A stretch of DNA of 64,000 nt from UBA4971 sp900019985 (GCA_050949175.1 JBMNFG010000010.1:1-64000); one strand, 5' to 3'; counted from the stretch's first letter, positions 42,610 to 51,881 are shown. Notes: generated by a model from the letters alone, not told the origin. Translations and numbers: made by a program.

Positions 42610-43560
42610 TCACTCTACTTTGGATTCAAGCTCAGCTATAACGGCACGCATATCCTCAGGCATCGGCGCCTCGATATACATTTTCTCGCCTGTTACCGGG
42701 TGAGAAAACGCAAGGGAAAAAGCATGTAAAGCCTGTCCTGTCATACCGAAAGATTCTCCTTTGCGGAATCCGTATACTTTGTCACCTACGATCGGGTGGC
42801 CGATGGATTTCAAGTGGACCCTTATCTGGTGAGTCCTTCCGGTGACAGGCTGAACCTTGAGCAACGCGTAGCCACGGAACTCCTTTATCACTTTATAGAA
42901 TGTCTCGGCAGCGCGAGTCTTTCCTTTTCTCGTGACAGCCATCTTTTTTCTTTGAACCGGATGGCGGCCGATAGGTGTGTCTATGCACCCTTCTTTCGCG
43001 CCGGGAATACCTGCAACTATCGCAAGGTAAGTTTTTTCAATCGTACGCTTCTCCAGGGCTTTTGCAAGGTTCATGTGTGCTACGTCGTTTTTGGCAAGGA
43101 GTATCACGCCTGACGTATCCTTGTCAAGCCTATGGACTATTCCGCGGCGTTTAGGCCCGCCGACAGTCGACAGCTTGTCCGTATAGGCAAGGAGAGCGTT
43201 CACCAGTGTTCCTGACCGGTTGCCGCAAGCAGGATGGACCACAAGGCCGCGAGGCTTGTTTACCGCGATTATGTCATCATCTTCATAGAGGATGTCCAAA
43301 GGGATGTCCTCAGGCAATACTCCGTCATCTGTTTCAACAGGAGGGATAGATACAGACAGAATATCGCCTTCTTTGACTTTCCTGCTTGCCGGCGCATTTT
43401 CCTTGTTTAGCTGGACAAGCTCGTTCTCGATTAGTTTCTGTACACGTGACCTGGAGAGGGAAAGCTTTTGCGAAACATAGACATCAAGGCGCTTACCCTC
43501 ATCGGTCTCGTCAACTCTGAGTATTCTCGTATCAGGTGCGCCAACTTCCGGCGATTTCAT
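42610..43560 (-). CDS. rluD: 23S rRNA pseudouridine synthase, RluD family
   Basis: 316 residues: an N-terminal S4 RNA-binding domain (RLDVYVSQKLSLSRSRVQKLIEN) and the catalytic domain with RLDKDTSG containing the nucleophilic aspartate. It isomerises uridines in large-subunit rRNA. It sits downstream of lgt and lspA, a common Bacillota order (lspA-rluD); the order here is lspA-lgt-rluD. Confidence 0.93.
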   Translation of the reverse strand: MKSPEVGAPDTRILRVDETDEGKRLDVYVSQKLSLSRSRVQKLIENELVQLNKENAPASRKVKEGDILSVSIPPVETDDGVLPEDIPLDILYEDDDIIAVNKPRGLVVHPACGNRSGTLVNALLAYTDKLSTVGGPKRRGIVHRLDKDTSGVILLAKNDVAHMNLAKALEKRTIEKTYLAIVAGIPGAKEGCIDTPIGRHPVQRKKMAVTRKGKTRAAETFYKVIKEFRGYALLKVQPVTGRTHQIRVHLKSIGHPIVGDKVYGFRKGESFGMTGQALHAFSLAFSHPVTGEKMYIEAPMPEDMRAVIAELESKVE

Positions 43561-43565
43561 ACCTG

Positions 43566-44330
43566 TTACTGCTGGCCTGCAGCGCTTTGTCTCTCAACCG
43601 GTTCCGATGACAGGACGTATATTGAAGCAAATGCACCAAATACCAGTAGTATGCTTGCCAGTTGTGTTACGGATAACGGGCCGATGAGCCTCGGCACATC
43701 CCTGAAGATCTCTACGATAAACCTGCTGACAGAGTATAGCCCTACGTAGAGAAACATGAGGTACCCAGGGAATCTCTTATGATCTCGATTAGCATACAGG
43801 ATTATGAAGATAACAAGGCTTAAAAGAGCCGCGTAAAGCTGGGTTGGATGTCTTAACGTGCTGTCACCTGCACGGCATGCCAAAGCCCACGGGGCATCAC
43901 TGGGCAAACCGAAGCAGCAACCGTTGAGGAGGCATCCGATCCTTACTATTGCATAGCCCAGCGCTATCAGGGGAGCGATAATGTCCGCCATTACCCAGGC
44001 ATTGAGCCTTGAGCGGCGGGCATATGCTATGCCCACAATGAGCGCTGCGATGAATCCTCCATGGTAAGCCAATCCTCCGTCGCGGAGGTTAAAGATCTGA
44101 ACCGGATCTTTGAAATACGTCGGTATATCTAAAAGGACAAATAGCAGCCTTGCTCCGATTATTGCTGAGATACACACATACAATGCAAGGTCAAAGACCT
44201 TTTCAGGATCTATGCCCCTTCGTTTGGCTTCGCGTATCCCTAGTATTGTGCAGAGAACAAATGCTATAGCAAGAGAAAAGCCATATGAGAGGATAGGTAT
44301 CCTCCCGATTTGAAACAGAATAGGCCTCAT
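43566..44330 (-). CDS. lgt: Prolipoprotein diacylglyceryl transferase
   Basis: 254 residues, seven membrane spans. Transfers diacylglyceryl to the lipobox cysteine of prolipoproteins. The Lgt signature RIGCLLNGCCFG and the H-G-G loop LAYHGGFIAAL are intact. Its start overlaps the lspA stop by four bases, so the two successive lipoprotein-processing steps are co-translated. Confidence 0.95.
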   Translation of the reverse strand: MRPILFQIGRIPILSYGFSLAIAFVLCTILGIREAKRRGIDPEKVFDLALYVCISAIIGARLLFVLLDIPTYFKDPVQIFNLRDGGLAYHGGFIAALIVGIAYARRSRLNAWVMADIIAPLIALGYAIVRIGCLLNGCCFGLPSDAPWALACRAGDSTLRHPTQLYAALLSLVIFIILYANRDHKRFPGYLMFLYVGLYSVSRFIVEIFRDVPRLIGPLSVTQLASILLVFGAFASIYVLSSEPVERQSAAGQQ

Positions 44331-44782
44331 TTACTACTCCTCCCTCCAGGGTTTCCCGTGACCAAGCTATATAGCAAGACAGCCGCTCCTACACACACGG
44401 CGATGTCCGCAACATTAAATACAGGCCAGATGCTGACATCTATAAAGTCTATCACATGGCCCAGCCGGATTCTGTCGATTAAGTTTCCTGCCGCTCCGCC
44501 TACTACCATCTCTATCCCCAGCCGGGCTTTTGCATCAACGAGCTTATAGGAGCCTCGCGTGACAGCTATAAGCCACGCTATTATGACAAGACATGATACG
44601 ATGATCGGAATCCTTGCTGTGGATAGGACGCCAAGTGCAGAGCCTGGATTGTAGATCCGAGTTATCTCGGCAAGTCCTCTTAAGACAGGGAGAGATGCTC
44701 CTATTGGCACTGTTTTTTCCACCAGAGCCTTGGTAACCTGATCAAGGATGACAATGGCCAGAGGCAAAATGAACAAACGCAC
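44327..44782 (-). CDS. lspA: Lipoprotein signal peptidase (signal peptidase II)
   Basis: 151 residues with four membrane spans. The two catalytic aspartates are in GNLIDRIRLGHVIDF and FNVADIAVC. It cleaves signal peptides of lipidated prolipoproteins. It overlaps lgt by four bases. Confidence 0.95.
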   Translation of the reverse strand: MRLFILPLAIVILDQVTKALVEKTVPIGASLPVLRGLAEITRIYNPGSALGVLSTARIPIIVSCLVIIAWLIAVTRGSYKLVDAKARLGIEMVVGGAAGNLIDRIRLGHVIDFIDVSIWPVFNVADIAVCVGAAVLLYSLVTGNPGGRSSK

Positions 44783-44944
44783 TATAACAGGATCTCTCTC
44801 CTTGCTCTGTCATCTGTTTTTCCGAGATAAACAGCACTTAACGTCGGTATTGTACCATACATTGAAATCGACTTCAACAATGCTCATTTGATGCCGGGCC
44901 TTGTCTTTTCAGCGGTTTTCCTCCTTTACCAGGTGTTTGCATTG

Positions 44945-45619
44945 TCAGCGCTTGCGCCTTGTCCGGCTGCGTCCGGCACCCGGGATTACTTTGTAGTCTT
45001 TGGTGGCGATCATATCTACATCTTCTACAGGTTTCCCGACATCACCTCTACCCTTCTCATATACCTCCGCATCGTCAAGTGTACCTGCCAGGTCTTGAGG
45101 GCCGCTTGCTGACCCGTATCTCTCCAGCTCTTGCCATATGTCCTCTCCGTCAATACCGGGAGTCTTCCTGTCGCGCGTGCCGCCGCCAAACGGGATGCCC
45201 AGCACCTCCTCTTCTACAGGCCTGTCCTTTCCGGGAGGTTGAGCAATATCCATATGGCTTTGACAGCGGCTACACAGGCGGGTATAGGGAATCAGCTCAA
45301 GTCTCTCTTCCTCAATGCTTCCGCTGCAATGCTCACATATACCGTACTTGCCGCTGTTCAAAAGCTCTATGGCTTCGTCTACTCTCTTTAGCAGGATCTT
45401 TGCGTCTTCGCACAGTTTAATATCTTTTCCGCGTTCAAAGAGCTCAGACGAGACATCGGCCGGATGGTTATCGTAACTTGAAAGCTCACCTATGGAGTCT
45501 TTCATAGATTGCATTGTTCCCCCTTCTCCCTTCCCCTCCAGCGTATCTATACGTTGCTCGAGCTTTGCCTTCTCAGACATCAACCGTTTCAGATAAGTCT
45601 TGGTGGTCTCTTCATCCAT
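44945..45619 (-). CDS. yteA: DksA/TraR-type zinc-finger protein, YteA-like
   Basis: 224 residues. An N-terminal coiled-coil region, then ASSYDNHPAD-type segment (SSYDNHPADVSSELFERGKD) characteristic of the YteA/TIGR02890 family, then a C4 zinc finger (CEHCSGSI ... CSRC). The C-terminal 80 residues are acidic and Gly-rich. The family is restricted to Bacillota and linked to sporulation, though its role is unclear. Confidence 0.85.
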   Translation of the reverse strand: MDEETTKTYLKRLMSEKAKLEQRIDTLEGKGEGGTMQSMKDSIGELSSYDNHPADVSSELFERGKDIKLCEDAKILLKRVDEAIELLNSGKYGICEHCSGSIEEERLELIPYTRLCSRCQSHMDIAQPPGKDRPVEEEVLGIPFGGGTRDRKTPGIDGEDIWQELERYGSASGPQDLAGTLDDAEVYEKGRGDVGKPVEDVDMIATKDYKVIPGAGRSRTRRKR

Positions 45620-45630
45620 GCGTTGACCTC

Positions 45631-45957
45631 CTATCTTAGTTTCATGTGACTGTCTACTGTTTTTACGATTTCTGCAATGAATTCACCGATTATAGGTATG
45701 TTTAGCTGAACGATTCTGGAGAGTATGATAACGAACAGAGCTGCAAGTATCGTGGCTCCGATACCTATGCCGAAGCCTCGGGCAAGTCCTCCTAAGAAAT
45801 TTACAAAGATTATCCTTTTGGGATTTCGGAGGAATTCAACATATTCGGCAATGTTCATCTTATCCATAGCAAGGGACAAATCAGCTATGCGATTGATGAG
45901 GGTGTTTGCGGTTTCTCTATCAATATTTCCCTCTGTCGCCTGATGTCTTTTTGTCAT
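45631..45957 (-). CDS. DUF5665-like membrane protein
   Basis: 108 residues from the ATG of MTKRHQATEG, preceded by GGGAGG; a longer frame to 46050 has no ribosome site. A short helical cytoplasmic part ends in YVEFLRNPKRIIFVNFLGGLARGFG, the family hallmark, then one long membrane span and a C-terminal amphipathic segment. Function unknown. It lies twelve bases before the yteA-like gene. Confidence 0.7.
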   Translation of the reverse strand: MTKRHQATEGNIDRETANTLINRIADLSLAMDKMNIAEYVEFLRNPKRIIFVNFLGGLARGFGIGIGATILAALFVIILSRIVQLNIPIIGEFIAEIVKTVDSHMKLR

Positions 45958-46061
45958 GGCACTTATCCTCCCACTAGTTTGTCCAGTTAACCCTCCGTTT
46001 AACTGCGTAATAACGGTACTCATCAGGGCTTCGGAAAATACCGTGTACAATTGGTTTAATC

Positions 46062-46106
46062 AAAAAAGCGAGGCTATGTGAGTTCTTATCACACATAGCC
46101 TCGCTT
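46062..46106 (-). terminator. Rho-independent terminator after the ACT-domain gene
   Basis: On the minus strand a 15-bp stem (AGCGAGGCTATGTGT / CACATAGCCTCGCT type) ends in TTTTTT. It closes the transcript of the upstream sepF/yggS/ACT group before the DUF5665-like gene. Confidence 0.88.
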
Positions 46107-46142
46107 CCTTATTCTTGCCTGCGAGTGTCGTAGTTATTGGTT

Positions 46143-46394
46143 TTATGTAGTCACAGCTGATTTGACTTTGACGCCTTTTATGCTTCCGAGTTTACCTGTG
46201 AGGCTGCCGATTTCATCTGTGGTTCCGTTAACAATCAAAGCTATGACTCCTGCGTTTTCCTTGATGTGAGGGACGCCGAGGCGCCCTATGATAACATCAG
46301 CGTGCAGACTTAGAATCTCGTTGACCTTTTGTGCAGTATTTGGCCTGTCTTCTACAAATATACCTACAACTGCAATTCTTGTTTCTGAATCCAC
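46143..46394 (-). CDS. ACT-domain iron-only hydrogenase system regulator (TM1266 type)
   Basis: 83 residues, a single ACT-like fold: RIAVVGIFVEDRPNTAQKVNE begins the first strand and helix, followed by VGRLGVPH-type turn (IIGRLGVPHIKE). It matches the TM1266/TIGR03959 family, usually near [FeFe]-hydrogenase maturation genes. None is in this window. Suggests hydrogen metabolism elsewhere in the genome. Confidence 0.8.
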   Translation of the reverse strand: MDSETRIAVVGIFVEDRPNTAQKVNEILSLHADVIIGRLGVPHIKENAGVIALIVNGTTDEIGSLTGKLGSIKGVKVKSAVTT

Positions 46395-46418
46395 GTTTGT
46401 TGAAACCTCCTTATTATG

Positions 46419-46877
46419 TTAGCGTTTATCGAAGAAGGCAGGTAGGGACCTATCCTTCTTTTCATCTGCTTGCTGCAGATCAATGCCTATTTCAAAATTG
46501 CTTGGAGTGAACAGGAACACACCTTCACTGACCTTCTGCATGCTGCCATTAAGTGCGTATGTAGCACCGCCGGCAAAGTCCAAGATACGCCGTGCCAGTT
46601 CCTTGTCTATGTCTGACAGCCGAACAATGACAGGACGACGCTTCTTTAGGTGATCAAGGATAACCGGAATATCATCAAATGATTCCGGCTCGGTAACTAC
46701 CAGTCTTGCTCTGGGTGATTGAGGCAGTGCAACCAATTCCCTTCCCCTTTGGCCTCTCGCCGGAAGCGGGACTTCGTTACTCTGCGGTAGGATATCTTCA
46801 GCGAATTCGTCAGTTTCATCAGGCACTTCTCCGAACCCCATGAAGTCAAGGAGCCTGTCAATGAAACCTCTTCTCAC
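46419..46877 (-). CDS. sepF: Cell division protein SepF
   Basis: 152 residues. An N-terminal amphipathic membrane-binding helix (FIDRLLDFMGFG), a variable acidic linker, then the SepF core (ARLVVTEPESFDDIPVILDHLKKRRPVIVRL, shown here only by position, residues 57-88) and the conserved DFAGGATYALNG. It anchors FtsZ to the membrane and overlaps yggS by four bases. Confidence 0.93.
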   Translation of the reverse strand: MRRGFIDRLLDFMGFGEVPDETDEFAEDILPQSNEVPLPARGQRGRELVALPQSPRARLVVTEPESFDDIPVILDHLKKRRPVIVRLSDIDKELARRILDFAGGATYALNGSMQKVSEGVFLFTPSNFEIGIDLQQADEKKDRSLPAFFDKR

Positions 46878-47614
46878 GCCTCCAGCACCGCCTTCCTGTC
46901 TCGCGCAAGTATCTCGCGCGGACCAAATATTCCAGTGCCAATCCGAACCATGGTCGCCCCTTCTTCAACAGCTATCTCAAAATCATGGGTCATGCCCATG
47001 GAAAGGTGTGCCTTACCGGGGTAGAACAGGCCGGCATCGCCCATCCTTTCCCACATTTCTCTTGTCAGTCGGAAATACGGCCTTGCCTCTGAAGGATCGT
47101 CTACGATCGGGGCAATTGACATTACGCCTCTGAGCCTAATCCTGTCCAGTGCAGAGATATCGCGGGCCAGGGCTAAGGCGTTTTCAGGCTCTACCCCGAT
47201 TCTTGAGGCTTTGCCTGTGACATTGATTTCAAGGAGACAATCAGCTGTTACATCCAGCCTCTCCGCGACTTTTTGAATCTCTTGTGCCAGCTTCCACGAG
47301 TCAAGGGAGTGAATCAACTGAAATATCGGAAGGGCGTGGCGAACCTTGTTTCGCTGTAGGTGGCCGACGAGATGCCAGTTTATCTCTTTTCCGTCTATTG
47401 TGTTGCCGAGGTTGCTGAATTTAGCTGCTGCTTCTTGTACTCTGTTTTCACCCAGCACGGAGACGCCTGCTCTGACTGCTTCTGCGATGCCTTCTTCATC
47501 AACATTCTTTGACACGGCAACTATGGTAATATCCTCCGGATTCCGTCCTGCTCTTTCTGCTGCTTCGTGGATTCGTTTCTTGATAAGTCTTAGCCTCTCG
47601 CCAATTGTCGTCAA
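46874..47614 (-). CDS. yggS: PLP homeostasis protein (YggS/YlmE family)
   Basis: 246 residues, alanine-racemase-like barrel without racemase function. The PLP lysine lies in ITIVAVSKNV near residue 35, and HLVGHLQRNK and LSMGMTHDFEIA are family signatures. It balances free PLP and is coupled to sepF, as is usual in Bacillota. Confidence 0.94.
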   Translation of the reverse strand: MTTIGERLRLIKKRIHEAAERAGRNPEDITIVAVSKNVDEEGIAEAVRAGVSVLGENRVQEAAAKFSNLGNTIDGKEINWHLVGHLQRNKVRHALPIFQLIHSLDSWKLAQEIQKVAERLDVTADCLLEINVTGKASRIGVEPENALALARDISALDRIRLRGVMSIAPIVDDPSEARPYFRLTREMWERMGDAGLFYPGKAHLSMGMTHDFEIAVEEGATMVRIGTGIFGPREILARDRKAVLEA

Positions 47615-47633
47615 GGATGCCTTTCCCTCCTGT

Positions 47634-48608
47634 TTACTTCCATACGGTAATGCCTAATTCGTGTACTACATAAGGATTCGTAATCACCTGTTGACCTTCT
47701 TTCAGTCCCTGGCAAATCGCGTAACTTTCATCGGTTGAAATGACTTTTACAGGTGTGGCGTTTACACCTAGGTTAGCAGGCGTGTAAACCAGATATTCAT
47801 CTTTCTCTTTAACAAGAGCCTGTCTAGGGATGGCGATCCCTCTTTGAATGCCGGTAACAATCTTAGCCTTGATCTGTCGGAGATAATGTAGCTCATGAGG
47901 ATAATCAGTAAGCTGTAATAACAGAGCGCCCGGTTTCGAATCGTCATCGGAACCTACCCGGGAAACGATCCTGGCAGAACAAAGACGTTCCGGTATCGGA
48001 TCAAATCTGAGATTACATCTTCGCCCTACCGTCAAAACATCGCTTACTGACTGGGCAATGTCATGCTCAAGGAATACCAGGACATAAACGGAGTAGTTGT
48101 CGATCACCCGAAAGAGAGCTTGTCCTGTCTCAACGTGCATATTCGATTCTACAGTCACCGGATTTGAAATAAGCTCAGAGACCTTCTTAGCGTCAAAATC
48201 CACCCAGGAAGAAGGAGTCAGAACTCTTTCCAATCCGTCCAAGGTGAAACTGACAACTCCCGGTTTCTCGGGGTTTAACCGGATGCCTGCGTTGTCGCCT
48301 GTCCGAGTTAGGGCTTTATCAGGAACAACTTCAGCTATTACCGTATCCGCCCTCACCCTGCTGGTTTCCTGTGCCACGACCTTCAGTGTGCCGCCGGCGG
48401 GGCTCAGGTAGACCATCTCGTCCCTTATTATAACGCCTTCTGCGACAACTCCCTGTTCCACTTGGCCTTGTCTTGCAGGTACATAAACAAGGATACTGTC
48501 TTGCTCCAATATGTGAGAGTTCCGATTGAGAGACCAAGTTACCAGCGCAATGACTGTAAGCAAAAAGGATATAAGCAAGGCTCTGGATATAATCCTGCGG
48601 TACCCCAT
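47634..48608 (-). CDS. HlyD-like membrane-anchored protein of the ylm region
   Basis: 324 residues. One N-terminal membrane span (residues 8-28) and an extracellular beta-rich part with barrel-sandwich repeats (GVVAEGVIIRDEMVYLSPAGG; later IPRQALVKEKDEYLVY), similar to the HlyD/membrane-fusion proteins found just upstream of yggS-sepF in many spore-formers. No export ATPase is adjacent, so a role at the division site or envelope is as likely as transport. Confidence 0.75.
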   Translation of the reverse strand: MGYRRIISRALLISFLLTVIALVTWSLNRNSHILEQDSILVYVPARQGQVEQGVVAEGVIIRDEMVYLSPAGGTLKVVAQETSRVRADTVIAEVVPDKALTRTGDNAGIRLNPEKPGVVSFTLDGLERVLTPSSWVDFDAKKVSELISNPVTVESNMHVETGQALFRVIDNYSVYVLVFLEHDIAQSVSDVLTVGRRCNLRFDPIPERLCSARIVSRVGSDDDSKPGALLLQLTDYPHELHYLRQIKAKIVTGIQRGIAIPRQALVKEKDEYLVYTPANLGVNATPVKVISTDESYAICQGLKEGQQVITNPYVVHELGITVWK

Positions 48609-48681
48609 GGCATAGTTTTTCTATAACTTCTCTCAAACTCCTGCCGCGAGGAGTGAGGGTCAGGTCGCTTAGGCGTCCATA

Positions 48682-48775
48682 ATCCTTCAACCGGTCATTG
48701 GCAGTGTCTATAAGCTAACGATGGCAGTGTCTGTAAGCTAACGATGTTTGGTTTTTGTTCCTTCAGGTGAGCGAT
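48682..48775. other. Spacer with short 23-bp duplication before array 3
   Basis: The string GGCAGTGTCT-TAAGCTAACGAT occurs twice, 23 bp apart (around 48700-48745). It looks like a truncated, decayed edge of the neighbouring dyad array. Confidence 0.5.
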
Positions 48776-49906
48776 GGCTGTTACCATGAGCCAACTATGG
48801 TGGTTTAGTCCTCGCTCAACCGCTGATCGGCGCTGGGTGTAAGCCAATCATGCTAGGTTTCTGTGCTTTCAGTTGAAAGATGGCTGTCACCATGAGCCAA
48901 CTATGGTGACTTAAAGCCCGTTCAACCGCTGATTGGCGCTGGCTGTAAGCCAATCATGCTAGGTTTCTGTGCTTTCAGTTGAAAGATGGCTGTCACCATG
49001 AGCCAACTATGGTGACTTAAGGCCCGTTCAACCGCTGATCGGCTCACGCCACGAGCCAATGAAAAGGATATTGAGGCCTTTATATAGGAGGATTGCTCAC
49101 GGAATGAGCCATCAGGATGGATTTGGAAGCTTTCAGAAGCTCTATTGGCTCAAATAGTAAACCAACTCGAGCGATATTGTGCTCATCTTGTAGTCGGTCG
49201 GCTCACAGCGTGAGCCATTCCGGGTGGTTTTGGGCTCTTCCGGCAATCGATTGGCTTACGGAGTGAGCCAGTGCGGTGAGTTCTTAATGCTTTCGATTGC
49301 TGGTTGGTTCATATCGTGAGCCAACAAGCACGATTTTGAGGTTTGTCTTTGAGACAGTGGCTCTTTATATGAGCCATTTAAGACGGCTTGAGCACGTTTT
49401 CTCGGCTGCATGGCTCACATGTTAAGCCATGCATGGCGACTTGAGCATGTTTGGGTTGTTGAATGGTTCATACGGTAAGCCGTTCATGGGTCGCAGAAGG
49501 TCTTTCCATGGCGAGATGGCGCATGGGTTGAGCCGTAGAGTACGGTCTGAAGGTTTCTTGACAGCAAGTTGGCTCTTCTGGTGAGCCACCCATGTCTGTT
49601 TTATACACTTTCGGTTTCAAGATGGCTCATGGGCTAAGCCATAAGGCACGAACTGAAGGTCTTGTCTGCAGTAAGTTGGCTCTTCCGGTGAGCCAATCAT
49701 ATTGATTCTGTGCGCTTTTAGTCTCGAGATGGCTCATTCGATGAGCCGATCAGCAAGTTCTCCGGGCTTCTTTGAACCCAGGTGGCTCACCTCGTGAGCC
49801 GATCGGAGAGATTTTCGCATGCTCGGGCACCAGATCGGTTTTTCCTGTGAGCCACACACGGCTATTTGAAAGCTCTTCTGCTCTCAAGCGGCTCTTCCTG
49901 TGAGCA
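48776..49906. repeat. Array 3: 22 phased 17-bp dyads at 53-bp period
   Basis: Right-arm reference positions run from 48789 to 49903 in 21 steps: twenty of exactly 53 bp and one of 54 (49637 to 49691). Perfect dyads include GGCTCACAGCGTGAGCC (49200-49216) and GGCTCACCTCGTGAGCC (49784-49800). Most linkers are diverged past easy alignment, yet their length is fixed. A 106-bp (two-unit) block 48855-48960 is repeated almost exactly from 48961. It lies between the HlyD-like gene and sigG, with no gene inside. Confidence 0.95.
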
Positions 49907-50204
49907 AATCATTGCGATCTCGAGACTTTTTGGTAGTAGTTGTGTTATTTAGGCGGCTGTCGATTGAGACGAAGAATGCACCAACGGCCACTCGGCATCA
50001 TACAGGCAATCCTGCTTCGGCAGCAGGTGATCGCAATGAGGGGTGCAACATCGGCCACCCGACAGAGTATCAACAGGCTCTATCGTGCGCTGAATCAAAT
50101 TTTTGCGTCTGCACAGGCTACAGTGTAATTCGGAATAAAAGTTCAGGCAGAAGGCAATAATTCTAATTGAGGCTGAGATATTTTGGAAATGCGAGGGGCC
50201 GTTC
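49907..50204. other. Gap between array 3 and sigG
   Basis: About 300 bp without a supported gene. Includes GTGCAACATCGGCCAC at about 50043, a 16-bp string that recurs near 52229, and CGGCCACTCGGCATC near 49985, similar to sequence following the second copy. A sigma-F or sigma-G promoter for sigG is expected here, but I cannot place one with confidence. Confidence 0.5.
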
Positions 50205-50978
50205 ATGATGATAAACAAAGTGGAAATCTGCGGTGTAAACACGTCAAAGCTGCCCGTCCTCTCTAACCAGAAGATGCGCGAGTTCTTGCAGCGTGTCCGG
50301 GAAGGTGATAAAGAGGCCAGGGACAAGCTTATACACGGGAATCTCCGTTTAGTGTTAAGTGTGATACAGCGCTTTAATAACCGTGGTGAGTGTGTAGACG
50401 ACCTCTTCCAGGTAGGATGTATCGGCCTTATGAAAGCTATTGATAACTTTGACCTATCACAGAATGTCAAGTTTTCGACCTATGCGGTCCCTATGATAAT
50501 CGGAGAAATACGAAGATACTTGCGGGACAACAACCCTATTCGAGTATCTCGTTCACTGAGGGATGTAGCGTACAAGGCTCTGCAAGTGCGGGACACCCTG
50601 ATAAACAAGAATTCACGGGAACCTTCAATCAGCGAAATCGCAGACGAGTTGAAACTGCCTCGAGAAGAGATTGTCTACGCTCTCGACGCTATTCAGGAGC
50701 CTGTTTCACTGTTTGAGCCTATTTACCATGATAACGGAGATCCTATCTTCATTATGGACCAGGTCAGTGACGAGAAAAACCAAGATTCTACTTGGCTTGA
50801 AGGAATCTCCATCAGAGAAGCGATGGAAAAGTTGAGCGAAAGGGAAAGACTAATCCTGAGGTTAAGGTTTTTTGAAGGTAGGACCCAGATGGAGGTAGCT
50901 GAGGAAATCGGAATATCTCAGGCTCAAGTATCGAGGTTGGAAAAGGCTGCACTAAAGCATATGCGCCGTTACGTATAA
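50205..50978 (+). CDS. sigG: RNA polymerase sporulation sigma factor G
   Basis: 257 residues. The N-terminus NKVEICGVNTSKLPVL is diagnostic of SigG. Region 2 (GNLRLVLSVIQRF, DDLFQVGCIGLMKAIDNFD, FSTYAVPMIIGEIRRYLRD) and region 4.2 (MEVAEEIGISQAQVSRLEK) are intact. It directs late forespore transcription. It is followed by a 26-bp repeat array and spoIIR; sigE lies beyond on the opposite strand, unlike the usual sigE-sigG tandem. Confidence 0.97.
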   Translation: MMINKVEICGVNTSKLPVLSNQKMREFLQRVREGDKEARDKLIHGNLRLVLSVIQRFNNRGECVDDLFQVGCIGLMKAIDNFDLSQNVKFSTYAVPMIIGEIRRYLRDNNPIRVSRSLRDVAYKALQVRDTLINKNSREPSISEIADELKLPREEIVYALDAIQEPVSLFEPIYHDNGDPIFIMDQVSDEKNQDSTWLEGISIREAMEKLSERERLILRLRFFEGRTQMEVAEEIGISQAQVSRLEKAALKHMRRYV

Positions 50979-50992
50979 CAATAGGCTGGGCC

Positions 50993-51151
50993 GTAACATC
51001 CGGTGACATGTTATGTCTGTAACGTCTGATGGCATATCACGGCTGCAACGTCCGGTGGCTGCATGTCATGGTTGCAATACCTAGCAACGTATGACGGCTG
51101 CAGTATCTCGTGACATGTAACGGCTGCTACAACTGGTGACATTTTACGATT
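50993..51151. repeat. Six 26-bp tandem repeats between sigG and spoIIR
   Basis: Six head-to-tail units of 26, 26, 29, 26, 26 and 26 bp, consensus about GCAACGTCCGGTGACATGTAACGGCT. Units are about 60-75 percent alike by eye. They fill the whole gap and end just before the spoIIR ribosome binding site. Confidence 0.85.
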
Positions 51152-51173
51152 CCAAGTGCCGGAGGTGGCATTG

Positions 51174-51881
51174 TTGAGGTTTAAGACTCAAATACCTTAT
51201 ATCATAATCCTAACAACACTTTTCGCAATGATAATGTCAGATATCTTCTCCGGGGTATGCCTGGCTGCGTTATTCCGGAATGACAAGACAGCCTTTAACA
51301 CGACCAACCTTATAAGGTTGCACATTATGGCAAACAGTGACAGCCCTGAGGATCAAGAATTGAAGCTTGCAATCCGCGATGCTGTCTTAAGCGAGGTCAA
51401 GGGGTATCTTGCCCATGCCGGTACAAAACAAGAGGTATGGCAGATACTCTCCGGTAGCCTTAAAAGGATTGAAGATGCTGCGAGAGATGCCATCTCAGCG
51501 CACGGAGAAAGCTACGATGTCAAAGTTGAACTTGGGACATTTGCCTTTCCGTCATGCAGCTACGGGGATCTTAACGTGCCTGCCGGTGATTATGATGCTG
51601 TTCGAGTCATCCTTGGCAGCGGCACAGGTCAAAATTGGTGGTGTGTCCTTTTCCCTCCCCTCTGCTTCATTGAACTTGCTGATGATGGGCGAATAAAAGG
51701 ACTCGACCCTAACATATCTCCGGGAGAAGCCCTTCAAAAGCTAAACCTCAACCTCGGTGCGTCATATAAGAGTGCATCCTACAAAGCGCCTATCGATTCC
51801 GTTCTGCTCTCAACAACTCTCATCGTTGAGCGGTTAGCTCTCTCAGGACAGCCTACTCTCTCTTTAAGAGGCCTGCTGTAA
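51174..51881 (+). CDS. spoIIR: Stage II sporulation protein R
   Basis: 235 residues from TTG 51174, eight bases after GGAGG; an in-frame GTG at 51156 would lie upstream of that site. One N-terminal membrane span or signal (residues 5-30), then LIRLHIMANSDSPEDQ and NWWCVLFPPLCF, the SpoIIR signatures. SpoIIR is secreted from the forespore to trigger SpoIIGA-dependent activation of pro-sigma-E, which is encoded about 2.1 kb away. Confidence 0.95.
   Translation: MRFKTQIPYIIILTTLFAMIMSDIFSGVCLAALFRNDKTAFNTTNLIRLHIMANSDSPEDQELKLAIRDAVLSEVKGYLAHAGTKQEVWQILSGSLKRIEDAARDAISAHGESYDVKVELGTFAFPSCSYGDLNVPAGDYDAVRVILGSGTGQNWWCVLFPPLCFIELADDGRIKGLDPNISPGEALQKLNLNLGASYKSASYKAPIDSVLLSTTLIVERLALSGQPTLSLRGLL

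Noticed and set aside
48776..49906. CRISPR array
   Set aside because: Evenly spaced repeats invite this reading, but the repeated part is a degenerate 17-bp dyad, the intervening 36-bp segments are diverged relatives of each other rather than unrelated spacers, spacing is fixed to the base, and no cas gene is present.
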